Positions 55,660-63,797 of a stretch of DNA of 64,000 bases are shown here, in pieces. The stretch spans positions 329,207 to 393,206 of the forward strand of contig NZ_JGZK01000001.1 in assembly GCF_000741695.1 (NCBI RefSeq). Reading direction: 5' to 3'. Each line of letters begins with the position of its first letter. Positions within the stretch are counted from its first letter, which is position 1. Below the pieces are notes generated by a model. It saw nothing but the letters and a program-made list of their open reading frames with translations, was not told the DNA's origin and did no database searches. The position numbers and the translations under genes are program-made. This DNA is from Bifidobacterium reuteri DSM 23975. Its GTDB lineage: Bacteria; Actinomycetota; Actinomycetes; Actinomycetales; Bifidobacteriaceae.

Positions 55660-57218
55660 CAGGCCTCCTTGGTCGCCGGGGTATCCGCTTCGGGTTGTGT
55701 GGCAGAGTGACGCGCGTTCTCTTCGAACCTCGTCAATCGCCAGTCATAGCCATTATCGGCCACCGCGTGGCTGGCCCGATAACCGCGCGCCTTCAATGCC
55801 GCGTCGGCTATGCGACGGTCGGTCGCGGCATCAAGCCGGATCAGATGGTGGGGGAGTTCCCCGCGGTGATCGAGCAGGTAGGCCACCGCGCTGGCCTGCA
55901 CGGCGAAGCTCAGATCCATGATTTCAATCGGATTGCCGCCGCCGACCGTGTAGTTCACCCCGTCACCATCCGCGAGCAGCGTCACCGTAGGCCCATCCGG
56001 AACATGCAGCTCGACGCTGTCCCGGTTCACCTCCGGCATGAAATGGGGGATCTCATCCAGCGCGATTTCATTCGCGATACCACCGATGACGGCCACGACC
56101 GCGCCTTCATGCATCAGACGCAGATGGTCGAGCGTGATCGTATGACGCACCCCGGTGGCGGAGACCACGATGTTCGCTTCGGCGAGCGCATCGTCGATGT
56201 CTTGCGCTGCGAATCCATCGAATACCGCTTGCAGGGCTGCCACTGCATCGATGTCGCATACCGTCACTGTGGCGCCGAGCGCGCGGACCCGGCGGGCGAA
56301 CCCACGGCCCACAGGCCCATAGCCGATCACGGTGACCCGTGCGTTCTCGAATGCATGATCGCCGAGAATCCGCTGCATCGTGGTCACGCAGGTCTCTCCA
56401 GTGCCGTGGGCGTTATCAAAGCCGGTCTTCAGTATGCTGTCATTCACTGCGACCACGGGGTATGTAAGCGCTCCGGCGGCCTCCATGCCGGCGAAGGCGC
56501 GCACGCCGCTGGTCGTCTCCTCGGCCACGCCGATGAGATTCGCTACAAGGTCCGGACGCTCCAGCGAGGCGAGACGGGCGAAACTCGCGCCATCGTCGAT
56601 GATGATATCCGGTTCGATGATGTCGAGCAGTCGCAACGCGGCGTCGTGCGCCTGTTCCGGGGTCCAATCGCGACTGGACTCCACGATGACGCCCTCTCGT
56701 CTGAGCTGTTCGGCCACACGCGGGTCGGTCGAGTCCGGTCCGCAATAGACACCGACAATCGCGCCTGCGGCTTTCAGTTTGCGCAACAGGATCGCCGTCT
56801 TCGGCTCGAGGATAAGGCATACGGCGATGCGGACGCCGGTGAAATCGGTGCCTTCCCGCTGCAGTTCTGACAACACGTTGTGCAATACAGGCATATGCGC
56901 TTCGGCATAGGCCATTGCCTCCAGGCCGGTGGCGTCGCGCATGTCGGGAATCTCGTCGATTGGCGTGTCCGCGTCAAAGCGGAATGATGTGGCAGCCATA
57001 CCTGTCCTGCCGCAGGTGGTCTCGACCGCCATGCCCCATTCCTGTGCCGCGCGCCGCGAGTCTGGGGTCATCCCGGAAGGGGCGGCAACGAGGCGTGCGC
57101 CTGCCAGTGAACGGTTCGTGCGCTGTGACATGGCTTCGGCCCAGGAGGCGAAGTCGTGAGGCGATGAATGGTCTGGCGTCATCCCTGTTGCCATGCCTGT
57201 CTGTGCTTCCGTGTCCAT
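55659..57218 (-). CDS. S-adenosylhomocysteinase-like protein (divergent)
   Basis: The 519-residue protein resembles S-adenosylhomocysteine hydrolase: VAEETTSGVRAF, the catalytic Lys/Asp stretch VNDSILKTGFDNAHGTGE near residue 280, and the NAD-binding VIGYGPVGRGFARRVRALGA near 315. It departs from the canonical enzyme: the N-terminal HMT substrate motif is missing, VETAVLIETL is replaced by LEPKTAILLRKL, and the typical Lys-Tyr C-terminus is absent. ATG 57218 is set by AAGGGG 6 bp upstream. It overlaps the amidohydrolase start by one base. Confidence 0.82.
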   Translation of the reverse strand: MDTEAQTGMATGMTPDHSSPHDFASWAEAMSQRTNRSLAGARLVAAPSGMTPDSRRAAQEWGMAVETTCGRTGMAATSFRFDADTPIDEIPDMRDATGLEAMAYAEAHMPVLHNVLSELQREGTDFTGVRIAVCLILEPKTAILLRKLKAAGAIVGVYCGPDSTDPRVAEQLRREGVIVESSRDWTPEQAHDAALRLLDIIEPDIIIDDGASFARLASLERPDLVANLIGVAEETTSGVRAFAGMEAAGALTYPVVAVNDSILKTGFDNAHGTGETCVTTMQRILGDHAFENARVTVIGYGPVGRGFARRVRALGATVTVCDIDAVAALQAVFDGFAAQDIDDALAEANIVVSATGVRHTITLDHLRLMHEGAVVAVIGGIANEIALDEIPHFMPEVNRDSVELHVPDGPTVTLLADGDGVNYTVGGGNPIEIMDLSFAVQASAVAYLLDHRGELPHHLIRLDAATDRRIADAALKARGYRASHAVADNGYDWRLTRFEENARHSATQPEADTPATKEA

Positions 57219-57402
57219 TGCTGACCCCTTGTCGCGGATTGTCCCTGTTGTAGATTGTCCATATGCCTGCGGTGTTTGGCACCTGTGCTGTTTGGCGTCC
57301 GTCCGTCGGATGGTGAGCACCATCCTAAAGCATGTCCTTCATTCGCCCGATGCCGCCATGCTCGGCTGGTGTGCCGTGACATCGTGCCGGCCTATCGATT
57401 GG

Positions 57403-58872
57403 TCACTTCATGAGCGCCTCCAATGCATCCTTGAGATGAATGACCTCGATGATGTCGAGCCCCGGCACGGTAAAGCGCTTGCGCATGGACGGCACCACGG
57501 CCGCGGTGAATCCCAGTCTTGCCGCTTCGCGCAGGCGATGCTCCAAACGTGGCACTGGACGAATCTGCCCGGTGAGGGATATCTCTCCGATGGCGCATGT
57601 CGTGCGCGATATCGGCCGGTTCTTCGCGGCGCTCGCCAATGCGCCCACAATGGAGAGGTCGCAGGAGGGCTCCTTGGCGTTCCCGCCCGCAATCGTGGAA
57701 ACGTACAGGTCGTTGGCGAGCAGATTGATGCCGCCGTGACGGTACAGTACGGCCGTCAACATGGCGATGCGGCTTGGATCCACGCCGTTGACCGCGCGCC
57801 GTGGTGTCGGCAGCACCGATTTCGTGACCAGCGCCTGCACCTCGATGGGCAGGCTGCGGTGCCCGTCCAGAGTGAAGGTGATGCATGTGCCGTCCACCGA
57901 ACCGGTGTCGGAGTCCCGGCCTGCGCCGGTGGACAGGAACAGTCCTGTAGGATCGGTGACTTCCTCGATGCCTTCGCCGCTCATATCGAAGCAACCGACC
58001 TCGTCGGTCGGTCCGAATCGGTTCTTGATCGCTCTGAGCATGCGCAGCGCCGTCTCGCTGTCTCCCTCGAACTGGCAGACCACATCCACCAGATGTTCCA
58101 GGGTTCTGGGGCCGGCGATCGAGCCGTCCTTGGTGACATGGCCAACGAGGAACACCGGGATGTCCAGTGTTTTGGCGGTGTCGATCAATGCGCTTGCCAC
58201 TTCGCGGACCTGCGTGGAACCGCCTGAGATGCCATCGACCTCCTGGGAGACGATGGTCTGCGCGGAATCCACAATCGCCAGCGCAGGCCTATGCTGTTCG
58301 ATCAGGCCGAGCACTGTGGACAGGTCGGTCGTCGAAGCCAGCAGCAGATTCTGTTCGACGGCGTTGATTCGTGTGGCTCGCAGTCGAACCTGCGCCTGCG
58401 ATTCCTCGCCGGAAATATACAGCACGGTGCCTGATTGCGCCTGTCCGCCATTGCTTTCCCGGGAACGGGACGCATCGGGATGCGCAACGGCGCGAGCCAC
58501 ATTGCCTGCGGTCTGCAGCAGCAGTGTCGACTTGCCGATGCCAGGCTCGCCTGCGATAAGCGTCACCGATCCGGGCACCACGCCGCCGCCCAGCACGCGG
58601 TCGAATTCGCTGAATCCGGTCGAAAGCCGCAACACCGTCTCCGTGCCGATCTCGGTGATGGGCCTGGCGGCTGCACGGGCGGTGCTTGGAACCGCTACAG
58701 ATGGCGTGCGTGATGTACGGCCCGGTGCCGCTGTTCGCGAACCGGAGGCCGCTTTCGCTTCATGGAACTCCTCCACGGTGCCCCACTGCCCGCATTCGGG
58801 GCATTTGCCGTACCATTTCGAACCGCTCCACCCGCATTCGGAACATACGTAATGCACAATTGACTTCGCCAT
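57403..58872 (-). CDS. radA: DNA repair protein RadA (Sms)
   Basis: RadA (489 residues) processes recombination intermediates as a DnaB-like branch-migration motor. The zinc finger uses Cys10, Cys13, Cys24 and Cys27; Walker A is GEPGIGKSTLLLQ near residue 100; the RadA-specific KNRFGPTDEVG is near 285; and a Lon-protease-like domain (DLYVSTIAGGNAKEPSCDL) ends the protein. A Ser/Ala-rich linker follows the zinc finger. It is longer than E. coli RadA (460). The short leader has no unusual feature. Confidence 0.95.
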   Translation of the reverse strand: MAKSIVHYVCSECGWSGSKWYGKCPECGQWGTVEEFHEAKAASGSRTAAPGRTSRTPSVAVPSTARAAARPITEIGTETVLRLSTGFSEFDRVLGGGVVPGSVTLIAGEPGIGKSTLLLQTAGNVARAVAHPDASRSRESNGGQAQSGTVLYISGEESQAQVRLRATRINAVEQNLLLASTTDLSTVLGLIEQHRPALAIVDSAQTIVSQEVDGISGGSTQVREVASALIDTAKTLDIPVFLVGHVTKDGSIAGPRTLEHLVDVVCQFEGDSETALRMLRAIKNRFGPTDEVGCFDMSGEGIEEVTDPTGLFLSTGAGRDSDTGSVDGTCITFTLDGHRSLPIEVQALVTKSVLPTPRRAVNGVDPSRIAMLTAVLYRHGGINLLANDLYVSTIAGGNAKEPSCDLSIVGALASAAKNRPISRTTCAIGEISLTGQIRPVPRLEHRLREAARLGFTAAVVPSMRKRFTVPGLDIIEVIHLKDALEALMK

Positions 58873-58965
58873 GGTTCCACACTAACGCCGGATTTCGGTA
58901 GCGGTAAATTTTTTCCCTGTCTGATGGTACGGAAAGGCGTCACACGGCTGTGAGAGAATTTGGCC

Positions 58966-59592
58966 ATGACCAACTCCGAGAACGTTTCGACGACGCAATC
59001 CCATGGCAAACTGATTGCCGTGGTGATTGCCGCCGCTGTAGTGATTATTCTGGCAGTGCTTTCCGCGTTCGTATGGCCGGGATGGGCCATCAAGAAAGAT
59101 GATGCCAGCACTCCTCAGACGACGCAGCAGCAGGCCGCTGCGGAGGAGCCCACCAAGCCGACCATAGACCCCACAGCCCTGCCGGATGACGCCAGCGAGC
59201 TGTTGAAGGCGATGCCGGACAGCGTGCTGAATTTCGCCCGCACGAAGGCCGAGGCGACGACTTCTTGGAGCAGTGCTTCTCCGCTTGAGGAATACACGGT
59301 GACCTATTCCACCGGGGACAACGCCAAGGACGTTACTTTGGTGGTCGCCCAATGGTCCACCGCGGATAACGCCAAGACGCAGTATGACGCTCTGGCGGCG
59401 GCGCAGACCGGTGAGGAGCTCGCTTCGGGTAATGTCAAGGTCTCCGGCGACACCACCGGTTCATACACCGTCAAGGCGAATCCTTCGGATGCCAAGAAGG
59501 CCGTCGCCACGTGGCAGAACGATACGGTGGTGTTCCAGGCGAGCGGTGACAAGCAGGCGCTGGAACGGTTCTACCAGAAGTTCCCGCTGTGA
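58966..59592 (+). CDS. Hypothetical membrane-anchored protein
   Basis: The 208-residue protein has a 14-residue cytoplasmic N-terminus, one membrane segment (LIAVVIAAAVVIILAVLSAFVW), a Thr/Gln/Pro-rich linker and an extracellular domain with regular Thr/Ser beta strands (YTVTYSTGDNAKDVTLVVAQW). No family is recognised; it resembles small actinobacterial anchored proteins of unknown function. The ATG at 58966 follows GAGAGAA; a TTG two codons earlier is possible. It is divergent from radA. Confidence 0.7.
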   Translation: MTNSENVSTTQSHGKLIAVVIAAAVVIILAVLSAFVWPGWAIKKDDASTPQTTQQQAAAEEPTKPTIDPTALPDDASELLKAMPDSVLNFARTKAEATTSWSSASPLEEYTVTYSTGDNAKDVTLVVAQWSTADNAKTQYDALAAAQTGEELASGNVKVSGDTTGSYTVKANPSDAKKAVATWQNDTVVFQASGDKQALERFYQKFPL

Positions 59593-59812
59593 TGCACCAC
59601 CTGTGAATGGACATGCGATTGCGTTGTCAAGGCTGCCACGATGGCGGCCTTGTTCCGTATCTGTGGATGCTTGGCATGTCCTGTGAGTTTGCGTGAACGC
59701 GGAATGAACAGGTGATGAAGCGCCGTGCGGCACACGAGTTCCCTCTGTCTTGCAACACGTGTACTATAGTGCAAGTTGCAACTTTTACGATTAATCGAAA
59801 TGGAGGCTTCAG

Positions 59813-59902
59813 ATGGGTTCTGTCATCAAGAAGCGCCGCAAGCGGATGAGCAAGAAGAAGCACCGCAAACTGCTGCGTAAGACCCGCCACCAGCGTAAGT
59901 AG
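59813..59902 (+). CDS. Ribosomal protein bS22 (AURKAIP1/COX24-domain small protein)
   Basis: This 29-residue, highly basic protein begins MGSVIKKRRKRMSKKKHRK and ends TRHQRK. It matches bS22, first seen in mycobacterial ribosome structures at the subunit interface; the mycobacterial version is 33 residues. TGGAGGCTTCAG gives a good ribosome site. The A/T-rich leader has a CTTGCAAC...GTGCAAG inverted pair, and a strong terminator follows. Confidence 0.93.
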   Translation: MGSVIKKRRKRMSKKKHRKLLRKTRHQRK

Positions 59903-59924
59903 TCTTACCTGCAATCAAGGCATG

Positions 59925-59958
59925 AAAACCCCGCAATCGCAACGAATGCGGGGTTTTT
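59925..59958 (+). terminator. Terminator after the bS22 gene
   Basis: AAAACCCCGCA pairs with TGCGGGGTTTT and is followed by TCG; the T-run is TTTTT. Confidence 0.9.
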
Positions 59959-60007
59959 CGTATTCCATCGCGCTTCACGGATTGCTGGCATATGGACGCC
60001 GATATGC

Positions 60008-60048
60008 AAAACCGCTTTCGCGGGCGCGTCTGCGCTGCGAAAGCGGCT
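60008..60048 (-). terminator. Terminator after rpiA (minus strand)
   Basis: CCGCTTTCGC (60012-60021) pairs with GCGAAAGCGG (60037-60046). On the minus strand the stem is followed by TTTTGC. It lies about 95 bp beyond the rpiA stop. Confidence 0.75.
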
Positions 60049-60139
60049 TGTCTTGGGATGGCGATGTGGTGTGGCGCCGAATCCGGTTGGTGCAATCGGC
60101 TGATGATTACACCAACCGATCACTTAGAGGCCGGAAAGG

Positions 60140-60838
60140 TCACTTGTTGGCGTTGGTCAGCACACGCGGGCCGTTCGGATCGCCCACGATGACCTTGTCC
60201 ACCATGTTGAGGAACAGTCCGTGCTCCACCACGCCGACCGTGGTGATGAGGTCTTCGGCCAGCTCCTGCGGATGGTCGATGCGCTCGAGATGCAGGTCGA
60301 CCACGAAGTTGTTCTCGTCGGTGCGCACCTCCTTGCCGTCGGCGTCAAGACGAAGCACCGGCTTGTAGCCCTTGGCCTCGAACTTCTTGATCACGTGGCC
60401 GGCGCCGAACGGAATCACCTCGACAGGCAGCGGGAACTTGCCGATGGTGTCCACCACCTTGGACTCGTCGACGATCCATACGATCTGGTTGGAGTTGGTG
60501 GCCACGATCTTCTCCCACAGCAGGGCGGCGCCGCCACCCTTGATGCCGTTGAAGTTCTTGTCCACTTCGTCGGCGCCGTCGATGGTGATGTCGATGTGAT
60601 CGACGTCGTCGATGTCCACGATCTTGATGCCGTAGCTTTCGGCCTGGGCCTGGGTGCGGCGGGAGGTGGTCACGCCGGTGAACTCGAGGCCTTCCTCCTG
60701 ATGGCGGCGGCCGAGTTCGTCGACCAGGAACTTCACGGTGGAGCCGGTGCCGAGACCGGCGATCATGCCGTCCTGGATGAGCTTGGCGGCCTCGATGCCA
60801 GCCGCCTTCTTCAGCGCGTCCTGCTGAGCCTTGTCCAT
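60140..60838 (-). CDS. rpiA: Ribose-5-phosphate isomerase A
   Basis: RpiA (232 residues) interconverts ribose-5-phosphate and ribulose-5-phosphate, needed by the bifid shunt and nucleotide synthesis. [19 protein letters not shown] near residue 24, [28 protein letters not shown] near 85-110 and the Lys in [10 protein letters not shown] match the family. ATG 60838 has AAGGAG 7 bp upstream; the open frame before it is not RpiA-like. Confidence 0.96.
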   Translation of the reverse strand: MDKAQQDALKKAAGIEAAKLIQDGMIAGLGTGSTVKFLVDELGRRHQEEGLEFTGVTTSRRTQAQAESYGIKIVDIDDVDHIDITIDGADEVDKNFNGIKGGGAALLWEKIVATNSNQIVWIVDESKVVDTIGKFPLPVEVIPFGAGHVIKKFEAKGYKPVLRLDADGKEVRTDENNFVVDLHLERIDHPQELAEDLITTVGVVEHGLFLNMVDKVIVGDPNGPRVLTNANK

Positions 60839-61012
60839 GGGATTTCTCCTTTGTTTCCTTGGTTCAACCGTATAGGTATAACGGTGCACAGCTTGCTCTC
60901 TTATCCTAACGCGCATGAGCGAATTTGTGCCGTCGTGTCCGTTTCCATGCGTATTTGTGCGGATTGCGTGATGTGAGATAGCCCTTATCGTGCAATCCGT
61001 GATGCATATGCG

Positions 61013-62056
61013 CTATTGGCGGAAGAACGGCGCATTGGTGATGGTCAGCTTGCCGTCGCCGTCCACGTAGCCCTCGATGGCGATCGTGCCGGAGATCGGC
61101 ATCGGTTGGCCGTTGAAATACGGGCTGGTCTTGGGGGCGGGGGAGAAGGTCAATGTTCCGGACACCGTCAGTCCGCTGGGAGTGGCGCTGCGCTGCCCTG
61201 ACTGGACGGTGGACGGATGAGGCTGCGCTGGTTGCGCGGATGGTCGTGCATCTGTATCCGGTTGTGCCGCAGAGTCGAGCGAATGATCTTCGGCATGCTG
61301 GATATCGTGCGAATCGTCGGCATGCTCGCCGAAATCGAAATCGGGCACGCCTTCCGGCTCCGCCAGCATATCAGCAAGCGATTGTCCGGATGCCTTACCC
61401 ATGCCGGCACGAGATTCGTGCGATTGCGGATGCGTTTCGGATGGTTCGGGCTTGCGCAACGCCGAGGCATCGGCCTTGCCGTCCAATACCAGCTGCACAT
61501 CCGGTGGTACATCGGTGCCGTGCGCATATTCGGAATTCAGCAACGACTGCCACCCCTCGATCGGCAGATAGCCATCCCGTGCGCCGGAGCGGCAGTCGCC
61601 GGCATAGGTGCGGGCCAGCTCGTCCACCAATTCGTTGCCCGCGTTGCCGGCGTGGCCTTTGACCCACTTGAAGTTCACCGGCCCCGGACGCTTGGAGATC
61701 TCGGCGTCGATGGCCTTGATGAGCTCCACATTCTTCACTGGCTTCTTCTGCGAGTTCTTCCAGCCGTTGCGCTTCCACCCTTTGACCCAGGTGGTGGAGC
61801 AGTTGATGGCATATTGCGAATCGGACTCGATGAGCAGTGGTTCCTCGCCGGGGTGCGCGCGCAGCGCCTCCAGCACCGCGCACAGTTCGCCGATTTGATT
61901 GGTGCCGTTCGTGGCACCGCCCGCGTCATAGCCATGCTCATCGTGTTCATGGCCGGGTGCACCGCCCGCATTCTTGTCGTGATCGGCCCAGGCCCAGCCC
62001 ATGGGGCCATTCGGATTGCCTAGTGCGGATCCGTCCGTCGATACTGTGATGGTCAC
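61013..62056 (-). CDS. rnhA: Ribonuclease HI with a long C-terminal extension
   Basis: Residues 1-150 are RNase HI: TVSTDGSALGNPNGPMGWAW, NQIGELCAVLEALRAHPG, LLIESDSQYAINCSTTWVKGW and KWVKGHAGNAGNELVDELA give the D-E-D-D set that cleaves RNA in RNA-DNA hybrids. The remaining 200 residues are polar and low complexity, then a compact C-terminal beta-rich end (GTLTFSPAPKTSPYFNGQPM) that looks like a small separate domain. GTG at 62056 gives the usual N-terminus; an in-frame start at 62119 is less likely. Confidence 0.88.
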   Translation of the reverse strand: MTITVSTDGSALGNPNGPMGWAWADHDKNAGGAPGHEHDEHGYDAGGATNGTNQIGELCAVLEALRAHPGEEPLLIESDSQYAINCSTTWVKGWKRNGWKNSQKKPVKNVELIKAIDAEISKRPGPVNFKWVKGHAGNAGNELVDELARTYAGDCRSGARDGYLPIEGWQSLLNSEYAHGTDVPPDVQLVLDGKADASALRKPEPSETHPQSHESRAGMGKASGQSLADMLAEPEGVPDFDFGEHADDSHDIQHAEDHSLDSAAQPDTDARPSAQPAQPHPSTVQSGQRSATPSGLTVSGTLTFSPAPKTSPYFNGQPMPISGTIAIEGYVDGDGKLTITNAPFFRQ

Positions 62057-62370
62057 GTTTCGCTCACTTTCCGGTCGGTGCGAACAGCCCCTCCGTGGGG
62101 CACGACTGCGCTCGCTCACCTTTCCTGTGGATTATCCGCTCGACTGTCCACATGACGGCGCTGCTTCGGATTATCCGGCGCATCGCCGTCCATCGGCGCG
62201 ACAGTCGCTCTGCGCTCCCACCCTAACGTACGCCATGCGCAACGATTACTGTGCCGTTAGATGGTCGCTGAGTCATCGAAGTTATCCACATTTACTCTGT
62301 ATAACGGAAGCTGGAACCACATACCCTGTTTTGGCTTCCCTTTTTTCGGCCGGTTCGTTACGGTGAGCCC
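62057..62370 (+). promoter_or_regulatory. Divergent intergenic region with conserved upstream element, copy C
   Basis: No gene is seen. GTTATCCACA at 62281 is the reverse complement of the TGTGGATAAC start of copies A and B. Then GTATAACGGAAGCTGGAACC at 62299-62318, running on to CACATA, matches their GATAAC...AAGCTGGAACCACAT core. It ends about 46 bp before the downstream ATG. A T-run (CCCTTTTTTC) follows the element. Confidence 0.55.
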
Positions 62371-63435
62371 ATGAGTACCGCAATCAATGATGATGCCTAT
62401 GCCGCACCTCACTATTCACTTGCTGCCGCGGAACCTCCACCGGAGGAGTCGGAAGTGACTTGCGCCCCTATGCGCGCCGCTGAGTCCGTGAGTGAGAACG
62501 GCCCAGTCCCTGCGATGGGCGAAAGCATCGCGCAGCGCAAACGCGATACTGCGCAACGCTGCACTGAAGTCGCCAAACGATTGGACCGTAGGCTGCTGTT
62601 CGGTATGACCACGTCCCTTGCGCTGCAATCCGTGCCGTTGCCGGCCGACTGCGATCTCGACCAGTTGGCATTGCATGCCGTGTGCAGCACACGGGACAAG
62701 CGCATTCGTGCTCGAAACGAAGAAGTACGCACCCATATATGGAGATACGTCACCAATGAGAACGTGGTACGGATCAATCGGCATGTCTTTGCATTGGACC
62801 TGTTCCATGTGTGGGCGCAGATGGCGGTGCATGTTCCGTTCGAATCGTTGGTTGTGCTTGGCGACGCCATCGTCACCGCCACGGCGAAGCAGTCGTCATT
62901 GGCCAACAATCGTGACATCTTGGCAGTGCATCGCGATTTCGCTGCGTGCATCAACGGACTTGTGGGATTCAAGGGCCGGTCTCGGTGTCTGCGCGCATTG
63001 GAGCTGGTCGTGCCCGGAGCGGATTCGCCGAAGGAAACCGAGGAACGAATCTCGCTGTTATCACATGGCATTCCTCAGCCTGCGGTGAACTATACGGTTC
63101 CCGATGCACTGTTCGACTCGGGTTTCCCAATGACGTTGGACATGGCCTGGCCGGAATACAAAGTCGCGGTCGAATATGATGGCGATCATCATCGTACAAG
63201 CAAGACGCAGTGGCGGCGTGATCGGGAGAAACGGGCCCGGCTGATCGGCCGGCGGTGGACCGTGTTCGTCGCCACCGCCGCGAGCCTTGCCGATGAGGAT
63301 GCGCGTGCCGAGTTCGCCTTCAATGTGGCGCGCGAGCTTGCCCGTCGCGGCGCTGTATTCGAGTTTCGGGTGATCGCGATGACGATCGAGCAGCTGGCCG
63401 AGCGCCGATTGAAGGAGTCTCGCCGAAGAAGTTGA
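62371..63435 (+). CDS. DUF559-type endonuclease-fold protein (hypothetical)
   Basis: The 354-residue protein has a disordered acidic N-terminus (about 60 residues), a helical middle (residues 60-220) and a C-terminal Vsr/DUF559-like nuclease core near residue 255: LDMAWPEYKVAVEYDGDHH, then WRRDREKRARLIGRRWTVF. The D, E-x-D and RD-x-x-K features of this PD-(D/E)XK-like fold are present. The middle part resembles the AbiEi-like protein at 14986 only loosely (INRHVFALDLF, RCLRALELV). The ATG has no strong ribosome site, as at 14986. Function unknown; defence or DNA uptake are possibilities. Confidence 0.7.
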   Translation: MSTAINDDAYAAPHYSLAAAEPPPEESEVTCAPMRAAESVSENGPVPAMGESIAQRKRDTAQRCTEVAKRLDRRLLFGMTTSLALQSVPLPADCDLDQLALHAVCSTRDKRIRARNEEVRTHIWRYVTNENVVRINRHVFALDLFHVWAQMAVHVPFESLVVLGDAIVTATAKQSSLANNRDILAVHRDFAACINGLVGFKGRSRCLRALELVVPGADSPKETEERISLLSHGIPQPAVNYTVPDALFDSGFPMTLDMAWPEYKVAVEYDGDHHRTSKTQWRRDREKRARLIGRRWTVFVATAASLADEDARAEFAFNVARELARRGAVFEFRVIAMTIEQLAERRLKESRRRS

Positions 63436-63691
63436 GGTCGACTCAGAGGAGTGGGGGTATTGGCGGCAAGGCGGGAAACCATGTCTGCTGACGACCTGAA
63501 TTCAGTCAATGAGGTTCTCCGAAGGTGGGCGGAGATGCTTGGGATGGGGATGCGGAGCAATCTTTCCTGCATTCGCGGTGTATGGAAGCGATTCGGAGGG
63601 CAGTCAACTATTCATTGGCGCCCGGCACGTATGCCTGCCTTGTTGTGCCGTCCTGTTCTTGGGAATCTGCCTAAGAAAACGATGAATGTGC
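63436..63691. other. Gene-free spacer before the MITE copy
   Basis: About 250 bp with no convincing gene on either strand; the longest open frame, from 63451, runs into the MITE copy and has no ribosome site or recognisable sequence. Confidence 0.5.
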
Positions 63692-63797
63692 CTAGTGGTC
63701 CGTCTCGCAATTGTTTGAGTGGTGTTGGCCCCCTCTGACGAGGGGATGGCAGCGAAGCTGACTGGGGGAAAGACAGAAGCTGGGCCCCTCAATATAT
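63692..63797. mobile_element. MITE-like element, second copy, apparently truncated
   Basis: CTAGTGGTCCGTCTCGCAAT matches the left end of the element at 3999. The core repeats GCCCCCTCTGACGAGG and CAGCGAAGCTGACTGGGGG. It matches up to CCCCTCAATATAT; the right terminal repeat (TACCAGATAGACCACTAG in the first copy) is missing, replaced by the start of another element. Confidence 0.75.
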
